Part shown: positions 8,682 to 17,787 of the stretch, in pieces
Layout: every line of letters starts with the position of its first letter
Position numbering within the stretch: position 1 is the stretch's first letter
DNA from: Lachnospiraceae bacterium
GTDB taxonomy: Bacteria > Bacillota > Clostridia > Lachnospirales > Lachnospiraceae
Assembly: GCA_949383255.1 (NCBI GenBank)
Contig: CASJPF010000030.1
Coordinates: 1 to 43,502 of the forward strand
Length of the DNA: 43,502 nt
Reading direction: 5' to 3'
Position numbers and translations under genes: made by a program
Notes under the pieces: generated by a model
Database searches by the model: none
Seen by the model: the letters and a program-made list of their open reading frames with translations, nothing else
What the model was told of the DNA's origin: nothing

Positions 8682-8886
8682 TTATACATACCTCACTTTT
8701 ATTTGTGAAACATTATAAAATTCCATTTTCAATTATAACACTTAAAGGACAAATAATCTATAAAATCTTCATTTTTTCAAAGATTTTTTTCAATTGTATA
8801 AAGGTTCATTATCCATATTCCCAAACATCGCTTCATAAAATAATTTAGATGCTACAGCCAAAGCCGTAGTACCCAAATCATTAACT

Positions 8887-9789
8887 CTATCGGCTACTCC
8901 TATCTCGCTCGCCTTTCTTTTCATTCATACCCTCCGCATAAATTCGGTCAAACACTTCGTACCGCCTCTGCCGATCCATATCAACTCCCAACTTGTCAAT
9001 CACCTTGTTAAACAATTTAATTCCGGTAAAATACTCCATATCCCTGAAGCTAAACGCCTCAGACAACACATCTGCCGAATACGCTGTAAGTCTATATGCA
9101 TCAATCTCCATCAGTCCCATTATTCCGATTGTCTTTTTCACTTGATCTTGAAGAAATTCTTCTGCCTTCTGCTCCTCATAATAATCTGTCAAAAGCTTAG
9201 TCTCCTCGTAGACCGTATGAAAATCCGTCTCTAGTCCTACAGTTTCAAAATAAGTCTTTACCATCTCAAATGCCAAACCAGTTCTTTCAATATCAAACGG
9301 ATAACAACGGACTTTTTCAGCTACACTCATGCTCATATAATCAGCCTTATTGGACGGCAATCTTATACCCTCACATTTTGGAGTATCTCTCTTTTGCAAA
9401 TCCGGTTCAACACACTCACCCGTATCTATTAATTCTTCCGCCCCAGCATCTATCAAACTGTCATCAGAAACAACCGTTTCGTCTATATCCATCCGGAGTG
9501 CATTGGCATCAAAGAACTCATCAACAGCCGTTTCTAAAATCGTTTCTTCAGCTACCGCTTCATCATTCATCCGTTGTGGATTCCTTGGCACTTCATCCCT
9601 TGCAACTTCTGTTAAATCTTCCATATCCCCAACAGATATCCGGTATTCTAATTCCGCATCCGCCATACTGCCATCTCTCTCAAGACACCTCTCTACCGCT
9701 TGCAATTTCTTATGATTTTCCTTCTTCTGAATCTTTATCCGTTCCAACTTATCCTTATAATCATCTTCCGAAGTTTCAAAGATAGCCAT
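8887..9789 (-). CDS. acidic mobile-element protein of unknown function
   Basis: A 300-residue, strongly acidic, helical protein. The beginning is a charged coiled-coil-like stretch (KLERIKIQKKENHKKLQAVE), the middle is low-complexity and acidic, and the final about 140 residues look like a globular domain. I do not recognise the family. There is almost no ribosome site before the ATG, and the gene begins just 27 bases after the stop of the serine recombinase. Such recombinases usually sit at the very end of their element, so the apparent start may lie at an attachment junction and the original gene may have been longer. The carboxy terminus (NEKKGERDRSSR) is basic. Confidence 0.5.
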   Translation of the reverse strand: MAIFETSEDDYKDKLERIKIQKKENHKKLQAVERCLERDGSMADAELEYRISVGDMEDLTEVARDEVPRNPQRMNDEAVAEETILETAVDEFFDANALRMDIDETVVSDDSLIDAGAEELIDTGECVEPDLQKRDTPKCEGIRLPSNKADYMSMSVAEKVRCYPFDIERTGLAFEMVKTYFETVGLETDFHTVYEETKLLTDYYEEQKAEEFLQDQVKKTIGIMGLMEIDAYRLTAYSADVLSEAFSFRDMEYFTGIKLFNKVIDKLGVDMDRQRRYEVFDRIYAEGMNEKKGERDRSSR

Positions 9790-9816
9790 ATCTATTGCGT
9801 TACTGTTATAGGTACT

Positions 9817-11439
9817 TTAGTCGATTTGACCTACGAATTTGTAATAGATAGTCAATTTCTGTTCTTTCACTCCATTGACCATTACTGGATTGTGTACTTC
9901 TATTTTTTCAATCAGCGTATTCAGAACCGACGCTGTTAGCTTTTTCATGCCTACGCACTGTGCAAGGCTCTCTGTAAACTGTTCCGCATTGGCAGTTGCG
10001 GCAGATTTGGCTTGATACTGTTTTTCCAGTTCTGTCAGTTTTTCCTCATTTGTTTCCTGCTCCTGCTCATAATGGGCTGACATCATAGTAAACTTCTTTT
10101 CTGACAGCTTCCCGCTTGAATAGTCCTCATACAGCCTGATATACATCTGGTCAAGTTCGGCATTCCGCTTTTTGAGTTTTTCAATCTCTGTCTTTGTCTT
10201 TTCCGATCTCGCCATGCTGCTCTCATTCATGCCCCGAAGTACATTGTTTATGAATTTTTCCTTGTTCCTCATAGCTTTTTCTGCGTGCCTGTCAATATCC
10301 GCTTTTATGGCATTTTCAATATCGCCTGCGCTGATACGGTGTGCGGTACAGAAGTTCGCTCCCTTTTTGCGGTAAGTGGTGCATTGGTAATAAGTCTTGT
10401 CCAATAAATCCCTGTCAGGATTGCGGTTATCCGTATGTATCAGTAGCGTCTGCCCACAGTCAGGACATTTCAAAAGTCCTCTGAAAATATTCTCATAGCC
10501 CGAAGTACATGGTTTGACTTTCGTATGCCTGTCAATGATGTCATTCGCTGTCTGCCATACCTCTTTGGTTACAACCGCCTCATGCACATCTTCCAAAATT
10601 TCTCTGTCAGCCCGGCGGATATATCCCCTGCCTTTGCACTTGAATGTCGGCTTTGAAGTTCCATGCACATACATACCGCCTTTGTAAACGGGATTGCGGA
10701 TAATTCTTGTAATAACCTCCTGTTTCCAGTCATACCAGTAATCCTCGCTGCCCGGATTATGCTGTGAGAAAAACTCCTGCTTGTAATAACTCGGCTTTGG
10801 GATTTTCCTCTCATAAAGCACCTTGCCGATGCGGTTCGTTCCATAGCCTTCCAGTGCAAGGCTGTAAATCAATCTGACAGTCGGTGCAGTCACTTCATCA
10901 ACAATCAAGTGGTTTCTATCCTGCGGGTCTTTCTGATAGCCAAACGGTGCAGTCGTTCCCATAAATTTCCCTTCCAACGCCCGTATATGTTTTCCACTCT
11001 TGACCTTTTTTGAAATATCCCTTGAATAAAATTCATTCAGGATATTCTTGAAAGGCGTAATGTCAAGCCCTCCGCTTTTCTCGGAATCCACACCGTCATT
11101 GACCGCTATGTAGCGTACATGGTGCTGTGGGAAAAACACTTCAATATATGCGCCGCTTTCAAGATAATTTCTGCCAAGACGGGAAAGGTCTTTTGTAATA
11201 ACCGTATCAATCTTTCCGTCCTCAATATCGGCAATCATTTTCTGAAAACTTGGTCTTTGAAAGTTCGTACCGGAATAACCGTCATCCACATAGAAAGAAT
11301 ATGCTATTTTCCCCATTTCCTTCGCAAATTTTTCAAGGATAGCCTTCTGGCTCTGGATACTCATGCTGTCGCCAACATTCCCATCGTCCTGTGACAGTCT
11401 GCAATATAAAGCTGTGATTTTTGTTCCGTTCCCTTTCAT
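9817..11439 (-). CDS. large serine recombinase (TnpX/TndX type)
   Basis: A 540-residue site-specific recombinase behind a good GGAGG ribosome site. The amino-terminal catalytic domain shows the active serine at position 16 (LYCRLSQDD), the YSGTNFQRPSF and ITKDLSRLGRNY motifs, then the recombinase domain (GTTAPFGYQKD onwards). A zinc ribbon follows (LKCPDCGQ with a later CTAHR) and then a coiled coil. This architecture is that of the enzymes that excise and integrate Tn4451/Tn5397-type elements through a circular intermediate, using a two-base crossover and no host factors. It probably moves the element to its right (upstream), placing one end near 9790-9816. All motifs expected for activity are present. 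Confidence 0.95.
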   Translation of the reverse strand: MKGNGTKITALYCRLSQDDGNVGDSMSIQSQKAILEKFAKEMGKIAYSFYVDDGYSGTNFQRPSFQKMIADIEDGKIDTVITKDLSRLGRNYLESGAYIEVFFPQHHVRYIAVNDGVDSEKSGGLDITPFKNILNEFYSRDISKKVKSGKHIRALEGKFMGTTAPFGYQKDPQDRNHLIVDEVTAPTVRLIYSLALEGYGTNRIGKVLYERKIPKPSYYKQEFFSQHNPGSEDYWYDWKQEVITRIIRNPVYKGGMYVHGTSKPTFKCKGRGYIRRADREILEDVHEAVVTKEVWQTANDIIDRHTKVKPCTSGYENIFRGLLKCPDCGQTLLIHTDNRNPDRDLLDKTYYQCTTYRKKGANFCTAHRISAGDIENAIKADIDRHAEKAMRNKEKFINNVLRGMNESSMARSEKTKTEIEKLKKRNAELDQMYIRLYEDYSSGKLSEKKFTMMSAHYEQEQETNEEKLTELEKQYQAKSAATANAEQFTESLAQCVGMKKLTASVLNTLIEKIEVHNPVMVNGVKEQKLTIYYKFVGQID

Positions 11440-11501
11440 CTTCCTACCTCCATAAAAGGGCGGAACACACTAACCACATTATAGCATGACCGTCCATAAA
11501 A

Positions 11502-11678
11502 TTAAACCGTTTTTCCAACGATTTCTTCAAGATTTTCCCTGACCGTTTCCTCATTGATTCTGCGGAAAGCATCTTCCATGCTCTGACCGCCTAAGTAGAT
11601 ATGCTCCACGACAATCCGTGTCGGCGTATTTCTGTTTTCGTTTCTGTTTTTGTTCTTGATTTTTTGTTTACTTCCCAT
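11502..11678 (-). CDS. small recombinase-associated protein
   Basis: A 58-residue protein with a very strong ribosome site (GGGAGG, 8 bases before the ATG). It has a lysine/asparagine-rich amino end, then TRIVVEHIYLGGQSMEDAF and a helical tail. Small proteins of this sort regularly lie just upstream of TnpX-type recombinases; TnpW-like is possible but I am not certain. It lies 62 bases before the recombinase and is likely co-transcribed, perhaps as a directionality or regulatory factor. Confidence 0.6.
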   Translation of the reverse strand: MGSKQKIKNKNRNENRNTPTRIVVEHIYLGGQSMEDAFRRINEETVRENLEEIVGKTV

Positions 11679-12143
11679 TCAGTTCCTCCCTTCAAACGCA
11701 AAAAGGACAGCTACAAACTGTTACGTTCATAACTGCCCTTACGCTGTTTTTTACAATCCAAAAAAATTACAAATCCTTTCTTTTTCGCTCTTACTTTGTA
11801 ATCAAATAATCCCACATACAAGTGGCAGGTCATTACGCTGCCCACATCGGAATCGCACCGTCATTTTATGACTGAAACCTTTGTCAGATTTCAGAAGTAT
11901 CATTATCACGGATATGCTTCATCGCCCCGCACAACTGCTGTGCATTTTGTCAGGTTCTTATCGCTCCATGCCTTTACTTTTTCGTTCAAAAGCAGGCACA
12001 TCATGGCGCACTTACATAGTGGCTACACATATCCTCACGTCCTGTATGCTTTTCGATATTCAGTTGTCAATTTTCTCTGGTCTGCCCCTGTCGGAATCAG
12101 TAAAAAATCTGTTCCATCTGTATGATGTGTTCCAAAAAAACGC
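11679..12143 (-). other. gene-free leader region upstream of the recombinase unit
   Basis: No convincing gene was found on either strand in this 465-base stretch; the plus-strand frames lack ribosome sites and family features. It probably carries the promoter and leader of the recombinase unit. A terminator-like hairpin lies at 11701-11740. Confidence 0.5.
11701..11740 (-). terminator. hairpin with U-run in the recombinase leader (attenuator-like)
   Basis: Read on the minus strand, AAGGGCAG (11740-11733) pairs with CTGTCCTT (11710-11703) using one G-T pair, directly followed by a T-run. It ends about 20 bases before the strong ribosome site of the small ORF, so it could attenuate recombinase expression. 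Confidence 0.45.
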
Positions 12144-12473
12144 TTACAATTCTAACTTGTATGCTCCATATTTTTTGAGGACACGTTTGAGGATTTCTTT
12201 ATCTTCCCCCTCTGCCGCATCATACATTTTTTTGAGCCTTTCCTGTTCGTGAGGAGTGAGCGTGTTGTTATATGGCTTGTATCCCTCCATGATGAAAATC
12301 CCGCCGCCTGCCCCCGGCTTTGTATAGATAGGATAACCATAGGAGAGAAGTGAAATATCATGCTGTATGGTACGGGTACAGACACCAAATTCCTGTGCCA
12401 GTTCCCTTGCCGTAACATGACCGCTGACCACAAGAATACTGACAATCTCCATTCTGCGGTATGCGGCGTTCAT
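12144..12473 (-). CDS. stand-alone HTH_11/DeoR-type DNA-binding protein
   Basis: A 109-residue protein. Residues 1-60 form the winged helix seen at the start of DeoR/WYL-type regulators (RRMEIVSILVVSGHVTARELAQEFGVCTRTIQHDISLLS, split here by the turn at GHV). The wing GYPIYTKPGAGGGIFI follows, and then a short helical tail. The effector-binding domain of full-length relatives is missing. Such shortened regulators are common in Clostridial mobile elements. Its neighbours are the recombinase unit downstream and the four-hairpin array upstream, so it may regulate excision or bind the array. The ribosome site GGAGGGG lies about 6 bases before the ATG. Confidence 0.8.
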   Translation of the reverse strand: MNAAYRRMEIVSILVVSGHVTARELAQEFGVCTRTIQHDISLLSYGYPIYTKPGAGGGIFIMEGYKPYNNTLTPHEQERLKKMYDAAEGEDKEILKRVLKKYGAYKLEL

Positions 12474-13022
12474 GCTACTCCCCTCCTTTCAAACAGCCCC
12501 AATATTATAGTAACTGGTAAATATGCAAAAAACCTTCCTATTTACCAAAATTTTTTCAGATTTTTTTGTCAGTGTGGGCGGTAACGCCTATATTGGTTTT
12601 GGGCAGCCTGCCTGTGCAGGCTAAAACCCGCTTGTATTCCAATACTGGAATAGCAAGCACTGCCTGTGTCATGACACAGGGCGAAATAGCAAGCACTGCC
12701 TATGGACGTCCACAGGCAAAATTTTCACAGATTTTTCTTTGCAGAACATCTGTAAAAATTGGCTTGCATTAAGGGGAAAACTCCCCCTACCCCCCTGAAT
12801 GTTTTATCAAATTTATCTCCTCAAATCATTTAACAAATTTAATAAAAAATGCACCACATTGAACGTAAAAATTCCATTGCGATGCACATATTTATATATG
12901 CTAAACCTGTCTGCTTTTTTCAACCATTCACATATCGTTTTTCCATGTTTGACTAACTCCAACAATTATTACCCAAAAGCAAAGCAACTACATCTTGAAA
13001 AAATTTTTCCATCCAATGATAT
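12474..13022. other. gene-free region with stem-loop array
   Basis: No gene is supported here. The left half contains four stem-loops (12605-12716); the right half (12774-13022) is AT-rich, with a run of C residues at 12782-12796, and separates the mobile-element module from the aminotransferase genes. Confidence 0.6.
12605..12716. repeat. array of four stem-loops with identical 7-bp stem and 4-base loop geometry
   Basis: The hairpins are 12605-12622 (AGCCTGC/GCAGGCT), 12635-12652 (TATTCCA/TGGAATA), 12663-12680 (CCTGTGT/ACACAGG) and 12699-12716 (CCTATGG/CCACAGG, one mismatch). The last two are each preceded by the direct repeat GCAAGCACTG (12653-12662 and 12689-12698). The stems differ in sequence but keep the same size, which points to selection for structure. 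Confidence 0.8.
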
Positions 13023-14210
13023 TTACAGTAACGTGTCTGATAAACACTCTCTTAAAATATCAAGCCCTGTATCAATTTCCTCTTTTGAAATATTCAATGG
13101 CGGCATAATCCGAAGTTTTTCTTTTGCAGTCAAAATCAAAAGTCCCTTTTCCACACACTTCTCCGCAACTTTTCCTGCCTTAATATCCTTTTCTAAAGCC
13201 AAACCAAACATCAATCCCATACCTGATACATTGGTAATATGGGGCAAAGATAATAATTTTTCACGCATATAATTGGATTTGGAACTGACATCAGCAAGAA
13301 ACTCTACATTGGCAATCTGATTTACCACTTCAACTGCTCCAGCACAAACAACGGGATTCCCTCCAAAAGTTGAGCCATGATCCCCTTTCTGAAAAACATT
13401 TTCAGTCAGCTTATCCATAAGGACTGCTCCGATTGGAAGTCCTGCACCAAGTCCCTTTGCCAAAGTAACCACATTCGGATATATCCCATACTGTTCGCTG
13501 CATAAAAATGTACCTGTCCTGCCTACCCCTGTCTGCACTTCATCCACAATAAGCAGAATACCTTTTTCTCTGCATACTTGCTCAACCATCTTCACATATT
13601 CCTTTTCCAGCACATTCACGCCACTCTCACCCTGCACCAGTTCAAGCATAACCGCACACACAGTATGATCCACAGCTTCATGGAATGCCGAAATATCATT
13701 TGCCGGAACATAACAGAATCCTTCTGTAAAAGGGAAAAATTTCTGGTGGAATATATCCTGTCCCGTAGCAGAAAGCGTTGTTATCGTCCTACCATGAAAA
13801 GAATTTTCCAGTGTAATAATACGATTACAATGCTCTCCCTTGACCTCTATGCCATACTTCCTTGCAATTTTTATTGCCCCTTCATTTGCTTCAGCACCGG
13901 AATTTCCAAAGAAAACTTTTGAATATCCAGTCACTTCACATAAGCGTTCCGCTAACAGGCTGTCCGGCAGAGTATAAAACAAATTAGATGTATGCTGTAA
14001 TTGCTTTACCTGAGAAACAACAGCCTGAACCCATTTATCATTGCAAAATCCCAAAGAATTTGTTCCAATCCCACTGCCAAAGTCTATATACTTTTTTCCC
14101 TCATAATCTTCTGCCTGCGCTCCATGCCCATTCTTTATCGCTGCCGGAAAACGACGATAGGTATGTGCAATATACTCCCGGTCTTTTTCAAAAACATCAC
14201 TATTTTGCAT
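13023..14210 (-). CDS. argD: class III aminotransferase, acetylornithine aminotransferase (ArgD) family
   Basis: A 395-residue PLP enzyme of class III. The phosphate-binding turn is FFGNSGAEANE, the substrate/cofactor region is SFHGRTITTLSATGQ, the acidic cofactor residue is in LLIVDEVQTGVGRTG, and the PLP lysine is in TLAKGLGAGLPIGA. Length and motifs fit acetylornithine/succinyl-diaminopimelate aminotransferase. The start is the ATG at 14210 behind a weak GGTGAT site, overlapping the end of serC by 11 bases, so translation is probably coupled. No other arginine genes are nearby; its partners are serC and a DegT-type enzyme, so the true substrate may differ from acetylornithine. The family is certain, the gene name less so. 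Confidence 0.85.
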   Translation of the reverse strand: MQNSDVFEKDREYIAHTYRRFPAAIKNGHGAQAEDYEGKKYIDFGSGIGTNSLGFCNDKWVQAVVSQVKQLQHTSNLFYTLPDSLLAERLCEVTGYSKVFFGNSGAEANEGAIKIARKYGIEVKGEHCNRIITLENSFHGRTITTLSATGQDIFHQKFFPFTEGFCYVPANDISAFHEAVDHTVCAVMLELVQGESGVNVLEKEYVKMVEQVCREKGILLIVDEVQTGVGRTGTFLCSEQYGIYPNVVTLAKGLGAGLPIGAVLMDKLTENVFQKGDHGSTFGGNPVVCAGAVEVVNQIANVEFLADVSSKSNYMREKLLSLPHITNVSGMGLMFGLALEKDIKAGKVAEKCVEKGLLILTAKEKLRIMPPLNISKEEIDTGLDILRECLSDTLL

Positions 14211-15294
14211 AATAATCACCACTATTTTCAAATTCACGCATAAAGTCAACCAGATTCTGTACACCCTCTATCGGCATGGCATTATATAAACTTGCCCTCA
14301 TTCCGCCAATCGCACGATGCCCCTTTATACTAATAATTCCATGTTTTTCAGCCTGCTTTATAAATTCCGCATCAATCACATCCGACTTTGTGCGAAAAGT
14401 CACATTCATAAGCGACCTGCTGTCTGCTTTTGCCAAACCATAAAACAATGAGCTGGAATCTAGGTAATCATATAAAAGCGCTGCCTTTCTTTCATTGATT
14501 TCCTTCATCTTCCCTAAGCCGCCTAATGACTGAATCCATTTAACTACCTTGCCCACTATATAAATGTTATAGGTGGGCGGAGTATTATACAGTGACTTTT
14601 TATCCGCATGGATTTTGTATTGCAGCATAGTCGGAGTATTCGGTAAAACTGTTTCCGAAATCAGGTCTTTGCGCATGATTGCGATAACCAGTCCTGCAGG
14701 TGCCAGATTCTTTTGTACACCGCCAAAAAGCATACCATAATCTGAAACTTTCATCGGCTCCGATAAGAAACTGGAAGATATATCGTTCACAAGCACCTTC
14801 CCGTGGCTATTCGGACAGCAGTGAAATTTGGTTCCATAGATTGTATTATTTTCACACATGTATACATAGTCCGAATCCCGAGAAATTTCCAAATCACTGC
14901 AATCCGGGATATATGAAAAATTGTCCCCTTCTGAAGATGCTGCAATGTTAATCTTTCCGTATCGTTTTGCTTCCTCATATGCTTTCTTTGCCCAATATCC
15001 GGTCAGAATGTAATCTGCTTTACCATTCCTCATAAAATTCATTGGTATCATGGAAAATTGCAGGGAAGTCCCGCCTTGCAGAAACAAAACCGCATAATTA
15101 TCGGGAATATTCATAAGTGTGCGTAAATCCTGCTCTGTTTCATCAATAATGGACTGGAATAAGGACGAACGGTGGCTCATTTCCATAACAGACATACCGC
15201 TGCCCTTATAATCCAACATTTCATCTGCTGCTTCCTGTAATACAGATTCCGGCAAAACAGCCGGACCTGCCGAAAAATTATATACCTTTCTCAT
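14200..15294 (-). CDS. serC: phosphoserine aminotransferase
   Basis: A 364-residue class V aminotransferase, full length for SerC. It begins with the family signature YNFSAGPAVLPESVLQEA, has MEMSHRS, and carries the PLP lysine in GGVQKNLAPAG; the end RAIGGMRASLYNAMP binds the substrate phosphate. It converts 3-phosphohydroxypyruvate and glutamate to phosphoserine, the second step of serine synthesis, and in some bacteria also serves pyridoxal phosphate synthesis. The usual partner serA is not present; the gene is followed by an ArgD-type aminotransferase and preceded by a DegT-type one. The ribosome site GGAGG lies 6 bases before the ATG. Confidence 0.93.
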   Translation of the reverse strand: MRKVYNFSAGPAVLPESVLQEAADEMLDYKGSGMSVMEMSHRSSLFQSIIDETEQDLRTLMNIPDNYAVLFLQGGTSLQFSMIPMNFMRNGKADYILTGYWAKKAYEEAKRYGKINIAASSEGDNFSYIPDCSDLEISRDSDYVYMCENNTIYGTKFHCCPNSHGKVLVNDISSSFLSEPMKVSDYGMLFGGVQKNLAPAGLVIAIMRKDLISETVLPNTPTMLQYKIHADKKSLYNTPPTYNIYIVGKVVKWIQSLGGLGKMKEINERKAALLYDYLDSSSLFYGLAKADSRSLMNVTFRTKSDVIDAEFIKQAEKHGIISIKGHRAIGGMRASLYNAMPIEGVQNLVDFMREFENSGDYYAK

Positions 15295-15334
15295 AAAAAC
15301 CTCCTAAACTTCTATTCTGCCAACAACGACAATT

Positions 15335-16462
15335 TTACTGATGCCGGAACTGTTTCCTCACAATTTCTATAATACGTTCCATATCCTCTTTTGTATTTTT
15401 AATATCGCTTGGCAGACAAAGCCCTCTGTTAAAAATATCTTCACTTACGCTCAGTCCATCCTCTACCTGAATAAAATCATATTCTATAAATACAGGCTGC
15501 AAATGCATTGGTTTCCATATCGGTCTTGTTTCAATGCCTTCCGCTTCTAAGGCATCCATAACCTGCGTTGGTGTTACGCTGCTGTCTGCCGAAATCGTCA
15601 TGCAGGAAAGCCAGTTATTATCAATCCCATCCTTATTTAATGGATTCATTTCTATTTCTTCTATATCCGAAAAGGCTTCCTGATACGTTTTGTAAATTTC
15701 GTGCTTTTTCTGTATATGCTCCTCAATATGCAGCATCTGCCCGCATCCGATTCCAGCAACAACATTTGACATCCTGTAATTGTAGCCAATCGTAGAATGC
15801 TGGTAATGTCTTGCAGGATCTCGCGCCTGTCTTGATAAGAACCGGGCTTTATCCACATCTTTTTCCTGCCGTGCAACCAGTATGCCTCCACCCGAAGTTG
15901 TAATAATCTTGTTCCCATTAAATGAGTAAATTCCATAATCTCCGAAAGTACCTGTCATTTTTCCTTTATATGTCGTGCCTAATGATTCAGCAGCATCTTC
16001 AATCAACGGAACATTATGTTCTTTACAGAGTGCGCATATTTCCTCCATATTCGCTGATGTGCCGTACAAATGCACCGCCATAACAGCCTTCGGGTGCGGA
16101 TACTTTTCAAACGCTTTCTTTAATGCCGCTGCATCCATATTCCATGTATCACGCTCCGAATCAATAAAAACGGGAATCGCCTTCTCATACCGAATCGGAT
16201 TGACACTTGCCGCAAAGGTCAGGGAAGGAACAAACACAATATCATTTTCCTTTACATCTGCTAAAATAACGGAAAGATGCAATGCCGCAGTCCCGGACGA
16301 AAGTGCAGCGGAAGAGAATACCCCCACATAATCTGCCACTTTATCTTCAAATTCATCCACATTCGGTCCTAATGGTGAAACCCAGTTTGTATCAAACGCT
16401 TTTTGAATATACTGCTGTTCCTCCGTATGCATGGTAGGAGTCGCTAAAAGAATTTTTTTCAT
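15335..16462 (-). CDS. DegT/DnrJ/EryC1/StrS-family aminotransferase
   Basis: A 375-residue PLP enzyme, started at the ATG at 16462 behind an AGAGAG site; the longer frame upstream runs through metY and is a shadow. It opens with NWVSPLGPNVDEFE and has SSGTAALHL, the Asp of LIEDAAESLGT and the PLP lysine in SFNGNKIITTSGGG. The family makes amino sugars for glycans and antibiotics; this one resembles the EpsN/PglE branch acting on nucleotide-linked 4-keto sugars. No glycosyltransferase or sugar-nucleotide gene is near. Its place between metY and serC is therefore odd, and an amino-acid-like substrate is possible. Confidence 0.88.
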   Translation of the reverse strand: MKKILLATPTMHTEEQQYIQKAFDTNWVSPLGPNVDEFEDKVADYVGVFSSAALSSGTAALHLSVILADVKENDIVFVPSLTFAASVNPIRYEKAIPVFIDSERDTWNMDAAALKKAFEKYPHPKAVMAVHLYGTSANMEEICALCKEHNVPLIEDAAESLGTTYKGKMTGTFGDYGIYSFNGNKIITTSGGGILVARQEKDVDKARFLSRQARDPARHYQHSTIGYNYRMSNVVAGIGCGQMLHIEEHIQKKHEIYKTYQEAFSDIEEIEMNPLNKDGIDNNWLSCMTISADSSVTPTQVMDALEAEGIETRPIWKPMHLQPVFIEYDFIQVEDGLSVSEDIFNRGLCLPSDIKNTKEDMERIIEIVRKQFRHQ

Positions 16463-16505
16463 CTCTCTACTTTTCCTTTCAAAAACAAATTTCAGTATCT
16501 TAAAT

Positions 16506-17768
16506 TCACAGTTCAGAAAATGCCTGTTCCAAGTCTGCAATAATATCCTCCACATTTTCCAATCCAACAGAAAGACGAACCAGTCCCTGCTCAATCCCTG
16601 CTGCAACCAACTGTTCATCGGTCAACTGCCTATGTGTTTCACTTGCAGGGTGTAATACACAGGTTCGTATATCTGAAACATGAACTTCATTTGATGCAAG
16701 CTGCAACTTATTCATAAATTTTACCGCTGCTTCTTTGCCCCCTTTGATGACAAAAGACGTAACGCCGCTGCACCCATTCAGATACTTTTGAGCCAATCCA
16801 TAATTTTCATCACTTTGTAATCCCGGATAATTTACCTTTTCCACTTTGTCTGACTGCTCTAAATATTTCGCTACTGTCATAGCATTTTCACAATACTGCT
16901 TCATTCTCACTGCCAATGTTTCCAGTCCAAGATTCAGCAAAAATGCAGAATGTGCGGCAGGGTAAACACCAAAATCACGCATGAGCTGCATCCTTGCCTT
17001 TACAATATATGCCTTTTTCCCATATGTTTTTGTGTAGGAAATCCCATGATAGGATTCATCCGGCTCTGTCAAATCCGGGAACTCGCCATTTGTCCAGTCA
17101 AAATTTCCACTGTCTACAATCGCCCCTCCTACCTGTACCGCATGACCATCCATATATTTTGATGTGGAGTGAACGATTATATCTGCCCCAAACTCAAAGG
17201 GTTTGCACAAGATAGGCGTTGCAAACGTATTATCTACAATCAGAGGAACACCATGTTGGTGTGCAATAGCCGCAAACCGTTCTATATCCAAAACTGTCAA
17301 TGCTGGATTTGCAATCGTTTCCCCAAATACCGCCTTTGTGTTTGATTGAAATGCAGCCCCTATTTCTTCATCCGTTGCATTTTTATCAATATAAATGCAC
17401 TCAATTCCTAACCGTCTGAGTGTATGCGAAAACAGATTGACAGAACCACCATAAATTTCTGTCGTACTGATAAAACTGTCTCCCGCATTACAGATATTGA
17501 GCAGTGATAATAACACTGCCGCCTGACCTGACGTGGTACACATCGCACCAATCCCGCCCTCAAGCTCTGCAATCTTATCCTCAACCGCCATTACTGTCGG
17601 GTTTCCAAATCTGGAATAAATCAGTGACTTCATCGGATCATCAAACACTGCTGCAACTTCTTCCGTAGAATCATAAACATATGTGGTACTTTGCACAATC
17701 GGCATAACCCGTGGCTCTGTGTTTTTAGGCTGATAACCTGCGTGCAGACATTTCGTTTCATCTTTCAT
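16506..17768 (-). CDS. metY: O-acetylhomoserine sulfhydrylase/Cys-Met metabolism PLP enzyme
   Basis: A 420-residue enzyme of the Cys/Met metabolism PLP family. Seen are the start ETKCLHAGY, the cofactor region TTSGQAA, the aspartate of PLIVDNTFATP and the PLP lysine in VHSTSKYMDGH. The long insert GISYTKTYGKKAYIVKARM is typical of O-acetylhomoserine aminocarboxypropyltransferase (MetY) rather than cystathionine lyases. It makes homocysteine from O-acetylhomoserine and sulfide. It starts 20 bases after the LysE-type exporter gene and has a good GGAG site. A LysR gene lies just beyond, a layout often seen for sulfur amino acid genes. Acting on another O-acetylated amino acid is possible. Confidence 0.88.
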   Translation of the reverse strand: MKDETKCLHAGYQPKNTEPRVMPIVQSTTYVYDSTEEVAAVFDDPMKSLIYSRFGNPTVMAVEDKIAELEGGIGAMCTTSGQAAVLLSLLNICNAGDSFISTTEIYGGSVNLFSHTLRRLGIECIYIDKNATDEEIGAAFQSNTKAVFGETIANPALTVLDIERFAAIAHQHGVPLIVDNTFATPILCKPFEFGADIIVHSTSKYMDGHAVQVGGAIVDSGNFDWTNGEFPDLTEPDESYHGISYTKTYGKKAYIVKARMQLMRDFGVYPAAHSAFLLNLGLETLAVRMKQYCENAMTVAKYLEQSDKVEKVNYPGLQSDENYGLAQKYLNGCSGVTSFVIKGGKEAAVKFMNKLQLASNEVHVSDIRTCVLHPASETHRQLTDEQLVAAGIEQGLVRLSVGLENVEDIIADLEQAFSEL

Positions 17769-17787
17769 ACAAATTTCTCCTTGATAT

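Noticed and set aside
11868..12252. Plus-strand open frames upstream of the HTH gene
   Set aside because: No ribosome sites, no family features, and they overlap the real minus-strand HTH gene or leader DNA.
12605..12716. CRISPR array
   Set aside because: The stems differ in sequence, the direct repeat GCAAGCACTG occurs only twice, and there are no cas genes.
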